A stretch of DNA of 6,890 nt, taken from the NCBI GenBank assembly GCA_033763435.1, contig JANRKN010000122.1, forward strand, positions 1-6,890, written 5' to 3'. Of this stretch, positions 1 through 5,865 are shown one piece after another. Both the position numbers and the translations under genes were made by a program. Under the pieces are notes generated by a model. The model was not told the origin of the DNA, ran no database searches, and worked only from the letters and a program-made list of their open reading frames with translations. Origin of the DNA: JANRKN01 sp033763435 (lineage in GTDB: Bacteria; Planctomycetota; Phycisphaerae; Phycisphaerales; UBA1924). Positions within the stretch are counted from its first letter, which is position 1; each line of letters opens with the position of its first letter.

Positions 1-4
1 GGGC

Positions 5-10
5 CATAAT
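5..10 (+). promoter_or_regulatory. Possible -10 element directly before the SDR gene
   Basis: The hexamer CATAAT matches the bacterial -10 consensus at five of six positions and ends five bases before the ATG at 16. Transcription would then begin at or next to the start codon, giving a leaderless mRNA, which agrees with the absence of any Shine-Dalgarno sequence here. The -35 region lies outside the window, so this rests on one hexamer in an otherwise GC-rich stretch. Confidence 0.4.
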
Positions 11-15
11 CCGCC

Positions 16-690
16 ATGAGCACGATTCTGGTGACGGGCGCCAACCGCGGCATTGGGCTTGAGTTCGTTCGGCAGTTGAAGGCCAAGGGCCATCGCGTGA
101 TCGGGACGGCGCGTCGCCCGTCGGACGCGCCCGAGCTGGGCAAGCTCGCGGACAAGGTGATCGGGCTGGACGTGACCGAGCTCGCGTCGATCGAGGCGCT
201 GCCGGGCCCGCTCGGGGGCGAGGGGATCGACTGGCTCATCAACAACGCGGGGATCTCGAGCCAGACCAAGTCGATCGCGACGATGGACGCGGCGGACCTG
301 CGCCGGGTGCTGGAAGTGAACGCCGTGGGCCCGATCATGGTGACCAAGGCGCTGCTGCCCCTGCTGCGCAAGGGCGCGGGCAAGAAGGTCGTGAACATCT
401 CGAGCCAGCTCGGGAGCATCGCGAACAACACGGGCGGCTCGACCTACGGCTATCGCGCGAGCAAGTCGGCGCTGAATCAGCTCACGGTGTGCCTGTCCAA
501 CGAGCTCAAGCCCGAGGGCTTCGTGTGCGTCGCGATGCACCCGGGCTGGGTGCGGACGGACATGGGCGGGCCCAACGCGACGCTGAGCCCCGAGCAGTCG
601 GTGTCGAGCCTCGTGAAGGTGATCGAGGGGCTGGGCGCGGGCGACTCGGGGCGGTTCTTGAACTACGACGGACAGGCGCTGCCCTGGTGA
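16..690 (+). CDS. Short-chain dehydrogenase/reductase, Sniffer/C-factor-like carbonyl reductase
   Basis: This is a predicted cytosolic NAD(P)H-dependent oxidoreductase of 224 residues, a complete classical SDR. The cofactor motif TGANRGIG is at residues 7-14 and the structural NNAG at 76-79. The catalytic set is Ser130 (or Ser129) in VNISS, Tyr146 and Lys150 in YRASK. The C-terminal half, HPGWVRTDMGG (175-185) and the ending NYDGQALPW, closely resembles my recollection of Drosophila Sniffer carbonyl reductase and the Myxococcus C-factor (CsgA) branch. Reduction of reactive carbonyls is therefore the likely role, but the substrate cannot be read from sequence. Arg11 in the Gly-rich loop and Arg33-Arg34 after the second strand hint at NADPH. 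The ATG at 16 gives the full Rossmann start; no Shine-Dalgarno is present. It is the first visible gene of a tight four-gene run, with its stop 15 bases before the next ATG. No signal peptide or membrane segment is seen. Confidence 0.9.
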   Translation: MSTILVTGANRGIGLEFVRQLKAKGHRVIGTARRPSDAPELGKLADKVIGLDVTELASIEALPGPLGGEGIDWLINNAGISSQTKSIATMDAADLRRVLEVNAVGPIMVTKALLPLLRKGAGKKVVNISSQLGSIANNTGGSTYGYRASKSALNQLTVCLSNELKPEGFVCVAMHPGWVRTDMGGPNATLSPEQSVSSLVKVIEGLGAGDSGRFLNYDGQALPW

Positions 691-692
691 GT

Positions 693-697
693 GGAGG
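693..697 (+). promoter_or_regulatory. Shine-Dalgarno site that fixes the MBL hydrolase start
   Basis: GGAGG lies eight bases before the ATG at 706, an ideal spacing. The GTG at 691, which would add five residues in the same frame, overlaps the start of this site and has no ribosome-binding sequence of its own, so 706 is preferred. Confidence 0.75.
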
Positions 698-705
698 ACG
701 CGGAC

Positions 706-1671
706 ATGGCCGAAGCGGTGCGATATCGGTGGCAGCTTCTGCGGGCGGGCGAGTTCCGGCTGGATGGCGGTTCGATGTTCGGGCTTGTGCCGCGGGTTGT
801 GTGGGGGAAGTCGACCCCGACCGACGACCGCGGGCGGATCACGGTGCAGCACAACTGTCTGCTGCTCGAGCGCGTCGATGAGCCGAGCGCGCAGTGGAAG
901 GGCCCGGCGCCCAAGCTGGTGGTGCTCGAAACAGGCAGCGGCGACAAGATGGACGCGAAGAGCCGCGACATCTTCGCGCTCGAGCAGCGCTCGATCGTGG
1001 ATGCGCTGCGCGAGGTCGGGTGCGAGCCGGGGAATGTCGGGCTCGTGACGTGCACACACCTGCACTTTGACCACGCGGGCGGGCTGACGAGGCTGGTGCG
1101 TGCGGGCGAGAGCGCCGACTGGACGGATCCGGCGTCGGGCCTGGCGGTGAAGCGGACGTTTCCGAACGCGGCGATCGTGGCGCAGGCGCGGGAGTGGTCG
1201 GATGCGCTGGCGAATCGGTCGGTGATGACGCGGACGTACTTCCGCGATCATCTGGAGCCGATCCGCGAGCAGCTGACGATCGTGGAGAGTCCGGCGCCTT
1301 TCTCTCGCGGGCTGATCCCGGACCGTGACCAGCTCCCCGCGACGAGCGCGACGGTGCGGATGACGGAGATCGCGCCGGGGCTTGAGGTGTTTCTGGTGCC
1401 TGGGCACACGTGGGGGCAGCAGGCGATGACGTTTGTCGATGACAAGGGCGAGCGGATCGTGTTCACGCCCGACGTGCTGCCGACGCGGGCGCACTTGGGC
1501 GCGGCGTTCTCGCTGGCGTACGACGTGGAGCCGTACACGAGCATGGTGAGCAAGCGGTGGTTCCTGACCGAGGCCGCGGAACGCGGGTGGACGCTGGTGC
1601 TGGACCATGAGCCGGGGGCGTGCGTGGTGAAGGTTCGGCGGAAGAACGAGTGGTTCGAGCTCGTGGGCTGA
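706..1671 (+). CDS. Metallo-beta-lactamase-fold hydrolase, YtnP/AHL-lactonase-like
   Basis: This is a 321-residue metal-dependent hydrolase, probably binuclear zinc. The metal ligands are visible in order: HLHFDH at 118-123, His234 in PGHTWGQQ, Asp256 in FTPDVLP and His301 in LDHEPG. The N-terminal block LDGGSMFGLVP (19-29), FPNAAI (152-157) before the variable region, and the H-D-H tail resemble the Bacillus YtnP quorum-quenching lactonase group as I remember it. A lactone or ester substrate is plausible but unproven; the family also holds many uncharacterised members. The stretch 195-222 between the mid-domain helices and the PGH strand looks long and may be a lid or active-site loop. Glu75 sits where relatives usually have Asp in the early DTGxG strand. 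No signal peptide is seen, so it is likely cytosolic. The start is chosen at 706 on the upstream GGAGG; a GTG at 691 is the alternative. The next gene follows after eight bases or overlaps the end. Confidence 0.88.
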   Translation: MAEAVRYRWQLLRAGEFRLDGGSMFGLVPRVVWGKSTPTDDRGRITVQHNCLLLERVDEPSAQWKGPAPKLVVLETGSGDKMDAKSRDIFALEQRSIVDALREVGCEPGNVGLVTCTHLHFDHAGGLTRLVRAGESADWTDPASGLAVKRTFPNAAIVAQAREWSDALANRSVMTRTYFRDHLEPIREQLTIVESPAPFSRGLIPDRDQLPATSATVRMTEIAPGLEVFLVPGHTWGQQAMTFVDDKGERIVFTPDVLPTRAHLGAAFSLAYDVEPYTSMVSKRWFLTEAAERGWTLVLDHEPGACVVKVRRKNEWFELVG

Positions 1672-1679
1672 ATGAAGCG

Positions 1680-2606
1680 GTGAACGACGTTGTCCAGGTC
1701 GCGCTCTCGCTCGCCGGGCTGATCCTGCTCGGCGGGGTGGTCGCGTGGCTTGGGCTGGTCGCGCTCACGGTTCGGACGCTGACGAGGCCCCCACGGCGCA
1801 GCGCGACGTGGGCGCTGGCGAAGGATCGGCCGACGACGCCCGCCGAGCTGCGAACTCCCGCAGAGTTTTCAACGTGGACGTTCCGCTCGCGCGGCGCGGA
1901 GCTCGAGGCGTGGGACATCAAGGGGCGGCTGAGCGCGGGGCCGACGGTCGTGATGACGCACGGCTGGGGCGAGTCGCGGGTGATGATGCTGCAGGAAGCG
2001 CAGCATGTGCTCGAGCGCTGCGCGAGGCTGATCCTCTGGGACCTGCCCGGGCACGGCGACGCGGGCGGGACGTTCACGCTCGGGCAGCTTGAGCACGAGG
2101 ACCTGATCGCGCTCGTCGAGCGCGTGGCGAGCAAAGATTCGCCCGCGGTGCTGATGGGCTCGTCGCTCGGCGCGGGAGTTTCGATCGCGGCGGCGGCGGC
2201 GCGGCCTGAGCTGGTCGCGGGCGTGATCGCCGAGGCTCCGTATTGCCTGGCGCGGACCCCGGCGCGGAATGTGCTTGATCAGTCGGGCCTGCCTTGGCGT
2301 TCGAACCTGAGCGCGGCGCTGGGTTGGGTGGGCTGGCGGATCGGCACGCGGTGGCGCGGGTTTGATCGCGCGGAGGTGGCGTCGCGCGTGCGCTGCCCGC
2401 TTGTGGTGGTGCATGGGGATCTGGACGCGGTGTGTCCGCTGGCCGACGGCGAGACGATTGCGCGCGCCGCTCCGAAAGGCCGACTGGCCGTCGTCCCAGG
2501 GGGCGCGCACCTGGACCTGTGGAGTGAGCCCACGTTCACGGCGCGGGCGCTGGGCGCGGTGGACGGGCTGCTGAGCGAGGTTTCGGGCGCGCGCGTCGGG
2601 CCCTAA
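1680..2606 (+). CDS. Alpha/beta hydrolase with N-terminal membrane anchor
   Basis: This is a serine hydrolase of about 308 residues. A hydrophobic segment at roughly residues 8-31 forms a membrane anchor and is followed by a basic stretch (TRPPRR) that would favour retention on the cytoplasmic side. The fold then shows HGWG at 94-97 (oxyanion-hole region), DLPGHGDAGG at 121-130, the nucleophile elbow GSSLG with Ser162, the acid Asp249 (Asp247 possible) in HGDLDAVCP and His277 in GGAHLDLW. The triad is complete, so an active esterase, lipase or peptidase-like enzyme is expected; the substrate is unknown. The start is uncertain. GTG codons at 1620, 1650 and 1680 are in frame. I chose 1680 because it places the anchor at the N-terminus and lies eight bases after the previous stop. 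The earlier starts would add a charged extension overlapping the previous gene by 52 or 22 bases. None has a strong Shine-Dalgarno; a weak GGAAGAA precedes 1650. It lies nine bases before deoC. Confidence 0.85.
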   Translation: MNDVVQVALSLAGLILLGGVVAWLGLVALTVRTLTRPPRRSATWALAKDRPTTPAELRTPAEFSTWTFRSRGAELEAWDIKGRLSAGPTVVMTHGWGESRVMMLQEAQHVLERCARLILWDLPGHGDAGGTFTLGQLEHEDLIALVERVASKDSPAVLMGSSLGAGVSIAAAAARPELVAGVIAEAPYCLARTPARNVLDQSGLPWRSNLSAALGWVGWRIGTRWRGFDRAEVASRVRCPLVVVHGDLDAVCPLADGETIARAAPKGRLAVVPGGAHLDLWSEPTFTARALGAVDGLLSEVSGARVGP

Positions 2607-2609
2607 GAT
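2604..2609 (+). promoter_or_regulatory. Possible internal -10 element before deoC
   Basis: TAAGAT keeps the three most conserved -10 bases (TA at the left, T at the right), overlaps the stop codon of the preceding hydrolase and ends six bases before the deoC ATG. No Shine-Dalgarno is present in the nine-base gap. A leaderless internal promoter would explain this, but no convincing -35 box is seen (TTTCGG at 2581 is a poor match). Confidence 0.3.
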
Positions 2610-2615
2610 GGGCGC

Positions 2616-3545
2616 ATGATGTCGAGCCCGAGCGTTGATCGCGTGATGGTGGAAGAGCGGGCCGCGAGCTTCACGCGCCGGAGCATCAAGAAGGATGCGA
2701 AGGTCGCGGGGCTGCGGCTGGCGATGTCGATGCTCGACCTGACGACGCTGGAGGGAAAGGACTCGCCCGAGAAGGCGCGGAGCCTGTGCCGGAAGGCGAT
2801 GAGGCCTGACCCGCGGGACGCGACGCTGCCGCCCGTCGCGGCGGTGTGCGTGTATCCGAATCTGGTGGGCGTGTGCAAGGAAGAGCTGGCGGGGACGAAC
2901 GTCAAGGTTGCGTCGGTGGCGACGGGGTTTCCGAGCGGGCAGTATCCGCTGGACGTGCGGCTGGAGGATGTGCGGCAGGCGGTGGCCGAGGGCGCAGATG
3001 AGATCGACATGGTGATCAACCGCGGGGCGTATCTCGCGGGGCGGTTCGATGAGGTCGCGCTCGAGATCTCGCGCGTGAAGGAAGCCTGCGGGCCGGCTCA
3101 TCTCAAAGTCATTCTCGAAACGGGCGAGCTCGAGACGCTCGACAAGGTTCGGCACGCGTCGGACCTGGCGATCCGCGCGATGGCGGACGTCGGGCATCGG
3201 CACGAGGTCGGGGGGGATTTCATCAAGACCTCGACGGGCAAGGTGCAGCCCGCGGCGACGATGGCCGTGACGCTGGTCATGCTTGAGGCCGTGCGCGACT
3301 GGTACCTTGAGACAGGCCAGATCATCGGCGTCAAGCCCGCGGGGGGGATTCGCACCGCCAAGCAGGCGCTGCACTATCTCGTGATGGTCAAAGAAACGCT
3401 CGGCGCGCTCGACGATGGCGCGGCATGGCTTACGCCCGAGTTTTTCCGATTCGGCGCGTCGGCGCTCGCGAACGACATCCTCAGGCAGCTCGCGTTCCTG
3501 CGGAGCGGCAAGTACACCGCGGGGTACGACGTCAGCGAGGCGTGA
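2616..3545 (+). CDS. deoC: Deoxyribose-phosphate aldolase, long (eukaryote-like) form
   Basis: It cleaves 2-deoxyribose 5-phosphate to glyceraldehyde 3-phosphate and acetaldehyde in deoxynucleoside breakdown, as a class I (Schiff-base) aldolase in the cytosol. The protein has 309 residues, near the roughly 318 of human DERA and longer than the roughly 250-residue enterobacterial enzyme. It shares human-type blocks: MLDLTTLEG at 39-47, AAVCVYP at 75-81 and VASVATGFPSGQ at 98-109. The catalytic residues are Asp131 in EIDMVIN, Schiff-base Lys204 in DFIKTSTGK and Lys240 in GVKPAGGIR. The phosphate-binding FGAS at 279-282 is present. About ten extra residues (190-199, containing HRH) precede the strand carrying Lys204, relative to both E. 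coli and human enzymes as I recall them. ATG codons at 2616 and 2619 are adjacent and either could start; a third Met is at residue 11. It is the last gene of the plus-strand run, and its last 14 bases overlap the 3' end of purQ on the other strand. Confidence 0.95.
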   Translation: MMSSPSVDRVMVEERAASFTRRSIKKDAKVAGLRLAMSMLDLTTLEGKDSPEKARSLCRKAMRPDPRDATLPPVAAVCVYPNLVGVCKEELAGTNVKVASVATGFPSGQYPLDVRLEDVRQAVAEGADEIDMVINRGAYLAGRFDEVALEISRVKEACGPAHLKVILETGELETLDKVRHASDLAIRAMADVGHRHEVGGDFIKTSTGKVQPAATMAVTLVMLEAVRDWYLETGQIIGVKPAGGIRTAKQALHYLVMVKETLGALDDGAAWLTPEFFRFGASALANDILRQLAFLRSGKYTAGYDVSEA

Positions 3546-4350
3546 GCTGCACGGCCTCGACGGCGTTCTGGAAGATCCGCAGCCCCGGCGTCGCGCCCGT
3601 ACGCACCGAGGCGGGCAGGCGCGTCCAGTACGGGTGACGGTTCCAGTCCAGATAACGCTCGGGGTGAGGCATGAGCCCGAAGATGCGCCCGGTGGGGTCG
3701 CAGATGCCCGCGATCGCGCCCTCGGAGCCGTTGTAGTTGTCGGCGTAGCGCAGGGCGATCTGGCCCGCACGCTCGAGCTCGGTGATGGTGGAGACGGAGT
3801 CGGCGACGAAGCGCCCCTCGCCGTGCGCGACGGGGAGGGTCAGGACGTCGGAGGATTCAGAGCCGGGCCAGGAGTCGGTGAGGCCGCGGGTCCAGAGGCA
3901 GACGGTCGTGGGCTCGACGGTCATGCCGACCCAACGGTCGCTGAAGCGTGCGGAGACGTTGTCGGAGAGGGCGACCCGCTGCGGGGGCGCGGTGTCGGGC
4001 CAGGGCTCGCCCGCGCGGGGGCCCGGCAGCAGCCCCGCCTGAACGAGGATCTGGAAGCCGTTGCAAGCGCCGATCATGAGGCAGCCCCGTCGCGCGGCGG
4101 CGGCGAGGGCGGGGTAGAGGTGTTCGCGGAGCCTCATCGCGAAGATGCGGCCTGAGGCGATGTCATCGCCGTAGGAAAAGCCGCCCGGGAACCCGAGCAG
4201 GTCGGCCTGATCGAGCGCGGCCGGATCTTTGATCGCGCGGTCGACGTGGAGCAGCTCGGCGTCGGCGCCCGCGAGCGTGAACGCGCGGACCATCTCGGCG
4301 TCGCAGTTGGTGCCCTCGGCCCTCAGAACGATCGCGCGCGGTCGGCTCAT
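3532..4350 (-). CDS. purQ: Phosphoribosylformylglycinamidine synthase, glutaminase subunit PurQ
   Basis: This subunit hydrolyses glutamine and passes ammonia to PurL, which converts FGAR to FGAM in step four of purine synthesis; PurS normally completes the complex. The 272 residues form a class I glutamine amidotransferase. GTNCDAE is at 13-19, FPGGFSYGDD at 54-63, nucleophile Cys96 in GACNGFQ, PVAHGEGRF at 173-181, and His229 with Glu231 in GLMPHPER. All catalytic residues are kept. It is longer than the roughly 227-residue Bacillus PurQ, with extra sequence around 130-168 and a tail after PHPER (HPYWTRLPASV) of the kind I associate with long PurQ forms. No fused PurL synthetase domain is present, and neither purL nor purS is in the window. 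The ATG at 4350 gives the canonical N-terminus, but no Shine-Dalgarno precedes it. It sits 22 bases after the thioredoxin-like gene and overlaps the end of deoC by 14 bases. Confidence 0.95.
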   Translation of the reverse strand: MSRPRAIVLRAEGTNCDAEMVRAFTLAGADAELLHVDRAIKDPAALDQADLLGFPGGFSYGDDIASGRIFAMRLREHLYPALAAAARRGCLMIGACNGFQILVQAGLLPGPRAGEPWPDTAPPQRVALSDNVSARFSDRWVGMTVEPTTVCLWTRGLTDSWPGSESSDVLTLPVAHGEGRFVADSVSTITELERAGQIALRYADNYNGSEGAIAGICDPTGRIFGLMPHPERYLDWNRHPYWTRLPASVRTGATPGLRIFQNAVEAVQLTPR

Positions 4351-4355
4351 GCCGG

Positions 4356-4361
4356 AGGTTA
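4356..4361 (-). promoter_or_regulatory. Possible -10 element before purQ
   Basis: On the minus strand TAACCT fits the loose TANNNT pattern and ends five bases before the purQ ATG, in the 22-base gap after the thioredoxin-like gene. The gap contains no purine-rich Shine-Dalgarno; it actually reads CCTCC. A leaderless purQ transcript is possible. The -35 position is GC-rich and unconvincing, so this is weak evidence. Confidence 0.25.
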
Positions 4362-4372
4362 GGACCGGGGGC

Positions 4373-4807
4373 TCAGCGCGGGGAGGCTGGGGCGCTCACG
4401 AGGGCCAGAAGCTGGGACTCGCTCAGGACGCCCTCGGCCTTGGCGGTGATCTCGCCGTTGACGATGAGGTACGTCGCGGGGATGCTGTAGACCTTGAGCA
4501 GGCGCGCGGCGTCTGGGTCGGCGTCGACGTCGACCAGCGCGGGGACGACGCGGTCCTTGAGCTGGCTGAGGACGTCGGCATCGGCGAGAGTGGAGCGCTT
4601 GTAGACCTGGCACGGGCCGCACCAGCTGGCCGTGGCGACGATGAGCGCGGGCTTGGACTGCGCGCGGGCCTGTTCGACCGCGGCGTTGAAGGTGAGGCCG
4701 GCCTTGAAGAGCTCGGGCGTGGGCGCGGCGCCTGAGTTGAGCAGGCGGATGGCGATCATGGTGACGGCCAGGGCCAGGACGATCGCGGTGAGGACCTTGC
4801 CGTTCAT
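4373..4807 (-). CDS. Membrane-tethered thioredoxin-like protein (CGPC)
   Basis: The 144-residue protein has an N-terminal hydrophobic segment (about residues 5-20), a short linker, and one thioredoxin fold. The active site is SWCGPC with Cys63 and Cys66, and the cis-proline loop is YSIPATYLI with Pro110. DVDADPDAARLL at 93-104 matches the usual partner-strand region. CGPC is the reducing thioredoxin type rather than the DsbA type, so thiol reduction or a thioredoxin-like role at the membrane is likely. The segment has no lipobox cysteine. Charges flank it almost evenly (Lys4, Arg21), so the side of the membrane is not settled; an exported domain is the usual arrangement for this architecture. 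The ATG at 4807 is supported by AAGGAG six bases upstream. A longer open frame to 5107 is only an Arg/Pro-rich shadow of the next gene. It is 65 bases after the CNNM gene and 22 bases before purQ. Confidence 0.88.
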   Translation of the reverse strand: MNGKVLTAIVLALAVTMIAIRLLNSGAAPTPELFKAGLTFNAAVEQARAQSKPALIVATASWCGPCQVYKRSTLADADVLSQLKDRVVPALVDVDADPDAARLLKVYSIPATYLIVNGEITAKAEGVLSESQLLALVSAPASPR

Positions 4808-4813
4808 GGTGGG

Positions 4814-4819
4814 CTCCTT
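4814..4819 (-). promoter_or_regulatory. Shine-Dalgarno site of the thioredoxin-like gene
   Basis: On the minus strand AAGGAG lies six bases before the ATG at 4807 and decides this start over in-frame upstream positions. The rest of the 65-base gap (4808-4872) shows no clear hairpin with a T-run and no obvious promoter. Confidence 0.75.
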
Positions 4820-4872
4820 GAGGACACTGTTCAGACGCTTGCCGAGGCGCGCGGGTTTCGGCGGAGGGGGGA

Positions 4873-5865
4873 TTACCAGCCGGCGAGATTGCCGGTAAGG
4901 GTTTCGGCGAGGTCCTTGGCGGTGACGAGGCCGATCGGGGTGCCGTCGCGCTCGACAATGCCGACGCGGGCGTGGGAATCGCGGAGGAGGCGCAGGGCTT
5001 CGGGGAGGGTGCAGTCTGAGCGCAGCCGCGCGGGCTGGACGAGGAGCTTGTCGGGCTTGGTGTCGGCGAAGAGGTGAAGGTCGATCTGGCGCAGCACACC
5101 GACGCACCGGCCCGCGGGATCGACGACGGGGAAGCGCGAGTGCGAGCTTGAGCGCGAGGCGGCAAGGGCCTCTGCGCGCGCGACGCCCGCGGGGAGCGTG
5201 CGGACGGCGGCCCAGGGGACCATCGCGGCGTCAACGCGGGCGCGCGTGAAGGCCAGCGCGCTGTCGATGAGGGCGGATTGATCGCCGCTGAGAACGCCCG
5301 CCGCGGCGGACTCTTTGAGCATCGCGGCGGTGCGCTGGCGGGGCTCGGCGAGGTGCTCGGCATCGGCGGACAGGCCCACGAGGCGCTCGACGACGCGCGA
5401 AACGCCCCGTACCAGCAGCGTGACGCCCGCGTAGGAGAGCGCGATCCGCAGCGCGCGCAGGGGCGAGGCGAAGCGATAGGTCAGCGCGTCGGCCTCGGTG
5501 CGGAAGAGTTCTTTGGGGACGACCTCGGTCGCGATGAACATGACCGGGCCGAGGATGGCGGTGTTGATGAGCGCGATCGCCCACTCGGGCTGGCCCGAGG
5601 CCGCGAGCATGCGCGAGACGGCGAGCGCGCTCAGCGCCCCCAGCACCTGCTGCGACACGAGCAGCGCGGCGATGAGCCGGTCAGGGTGCTTGAGCTCGGC
5701 TTCGAGGGTGCGAGCCCGCGCATCGGGGGGTGTCCGGCCCGCGCGGACCGCGAGGCGAATGCGGTTGAGCGAGTAGCAGCCGAGCTCCACGCCCGAGGCG
5801 AGGAAGCCCGCCGCGATGGAGGCGAGCGCGAGCGCGAGCCAGCCGGTGAGTTCGAGCGCGCTCAT
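4873..5865 (-). CDS. CNNM (DUF21) membrane protein with CBS pair, no CorC_HlyC domain
   Basis: This is a 330-residue inner-membrane protein of the CNNM/CorC group, known for Mg2+/Co2+ transport. Hydrophobic segments are near residues 7-26, 64-86, 95-117 and 138-157, matching the CNNM transmembrane domain. SGVELGCYSLNRIRL at 24-38 corresponds to the family's SGSETALxSxxRxRL motif, and TEVVPKEL at 113-120 to its GEIIPK motif. A Bateman module of two CBS repeats follows at about 213-270 and 275-328, including VDAAMVPW where relatives have the MTPR motif, SRFPVVD and GLVTAKDL. The protein ends right after the second CBS; the C-terminal CorC_HlyC domain of its upstream paralogue is absent. The start at 5865 is set by GGAGGAG five bases upstream and overlaps the preceding stop as ATGA, so translation is probably coupled. 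Nucleotide binding by the CBS pair would regulate transport, by family analogy. The exact ion is not determined by sequence. Confidence 0.9.
   Translation of the reverse strand: MSALELTGWLALALASIAAGFLASGVELGCYSLNRIRLAVRAGRTPPDARARTLEAELKHPDRLIAALLVSQQVLGALSALAVSRMLAASGQPEWAIALINTAILGPVMFIATEVVPKELFRTEADALTYRFASPLRALRIALSYAGVTLLVRGVSRVVERLVGLSADAEHLAEPRQRTAAMLKESAAAGVLSGDQSALIDSALAFTRARVDAAMVPWAAVRTLPAGVARAEALAASRSSSHSRFPVVDPAGRCVGVLRQIDLHLFADTKPDKLLVQPARLRSDCTLPEALRLLRDSHARVGIVERDGTPIGLVTAKDLAETLTGNLAGW

Noticed and set aside
1869..3770. 633-codon open frame on the minus strand opposite the alpha/beta hydrolase and deoC
   Set aside because: It lies in exact codon register against both genes, where a stop would require TTA, CTA or TCA codons that are rare in GC-rich genes. 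Its product is Arg/His/Pro-rich with no recognisable domain, whereas the plus-strand proteins show full catalytic motifs.
3415..4155. 246-codon open frame on the plus strand across deoC's end and purQ
   Set aside because: It is the in-register antisense shadow of purQ, with low-complexity Gly/Arg/Glu-rich sequence and no domain; purQ is unmistakable.
4808..4872. Possible terminator or promoter in the largest gap
   Set aside because: Only a Shine-Dalgarno site is evident; there is no stable hairpin followed by T residues and no credible -10/-35 pair.
4808..5107. N-terminal extension of the thioredoxin-like protein
   Set aside because: The added 100 residues are Arg/Pro-rich, overlap the CNNM gene in another frame, and bypass the well-placed AAGGAG before the ATG at 4807.
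4359..5363. 334-codon open frame on the minus strand over the thioredoxin-like and CNNM genes
   Set aside because: Out-of-frame shadow rich in Ser, Pro, Ala and Arg; it has no motif and competes with two clear genes.
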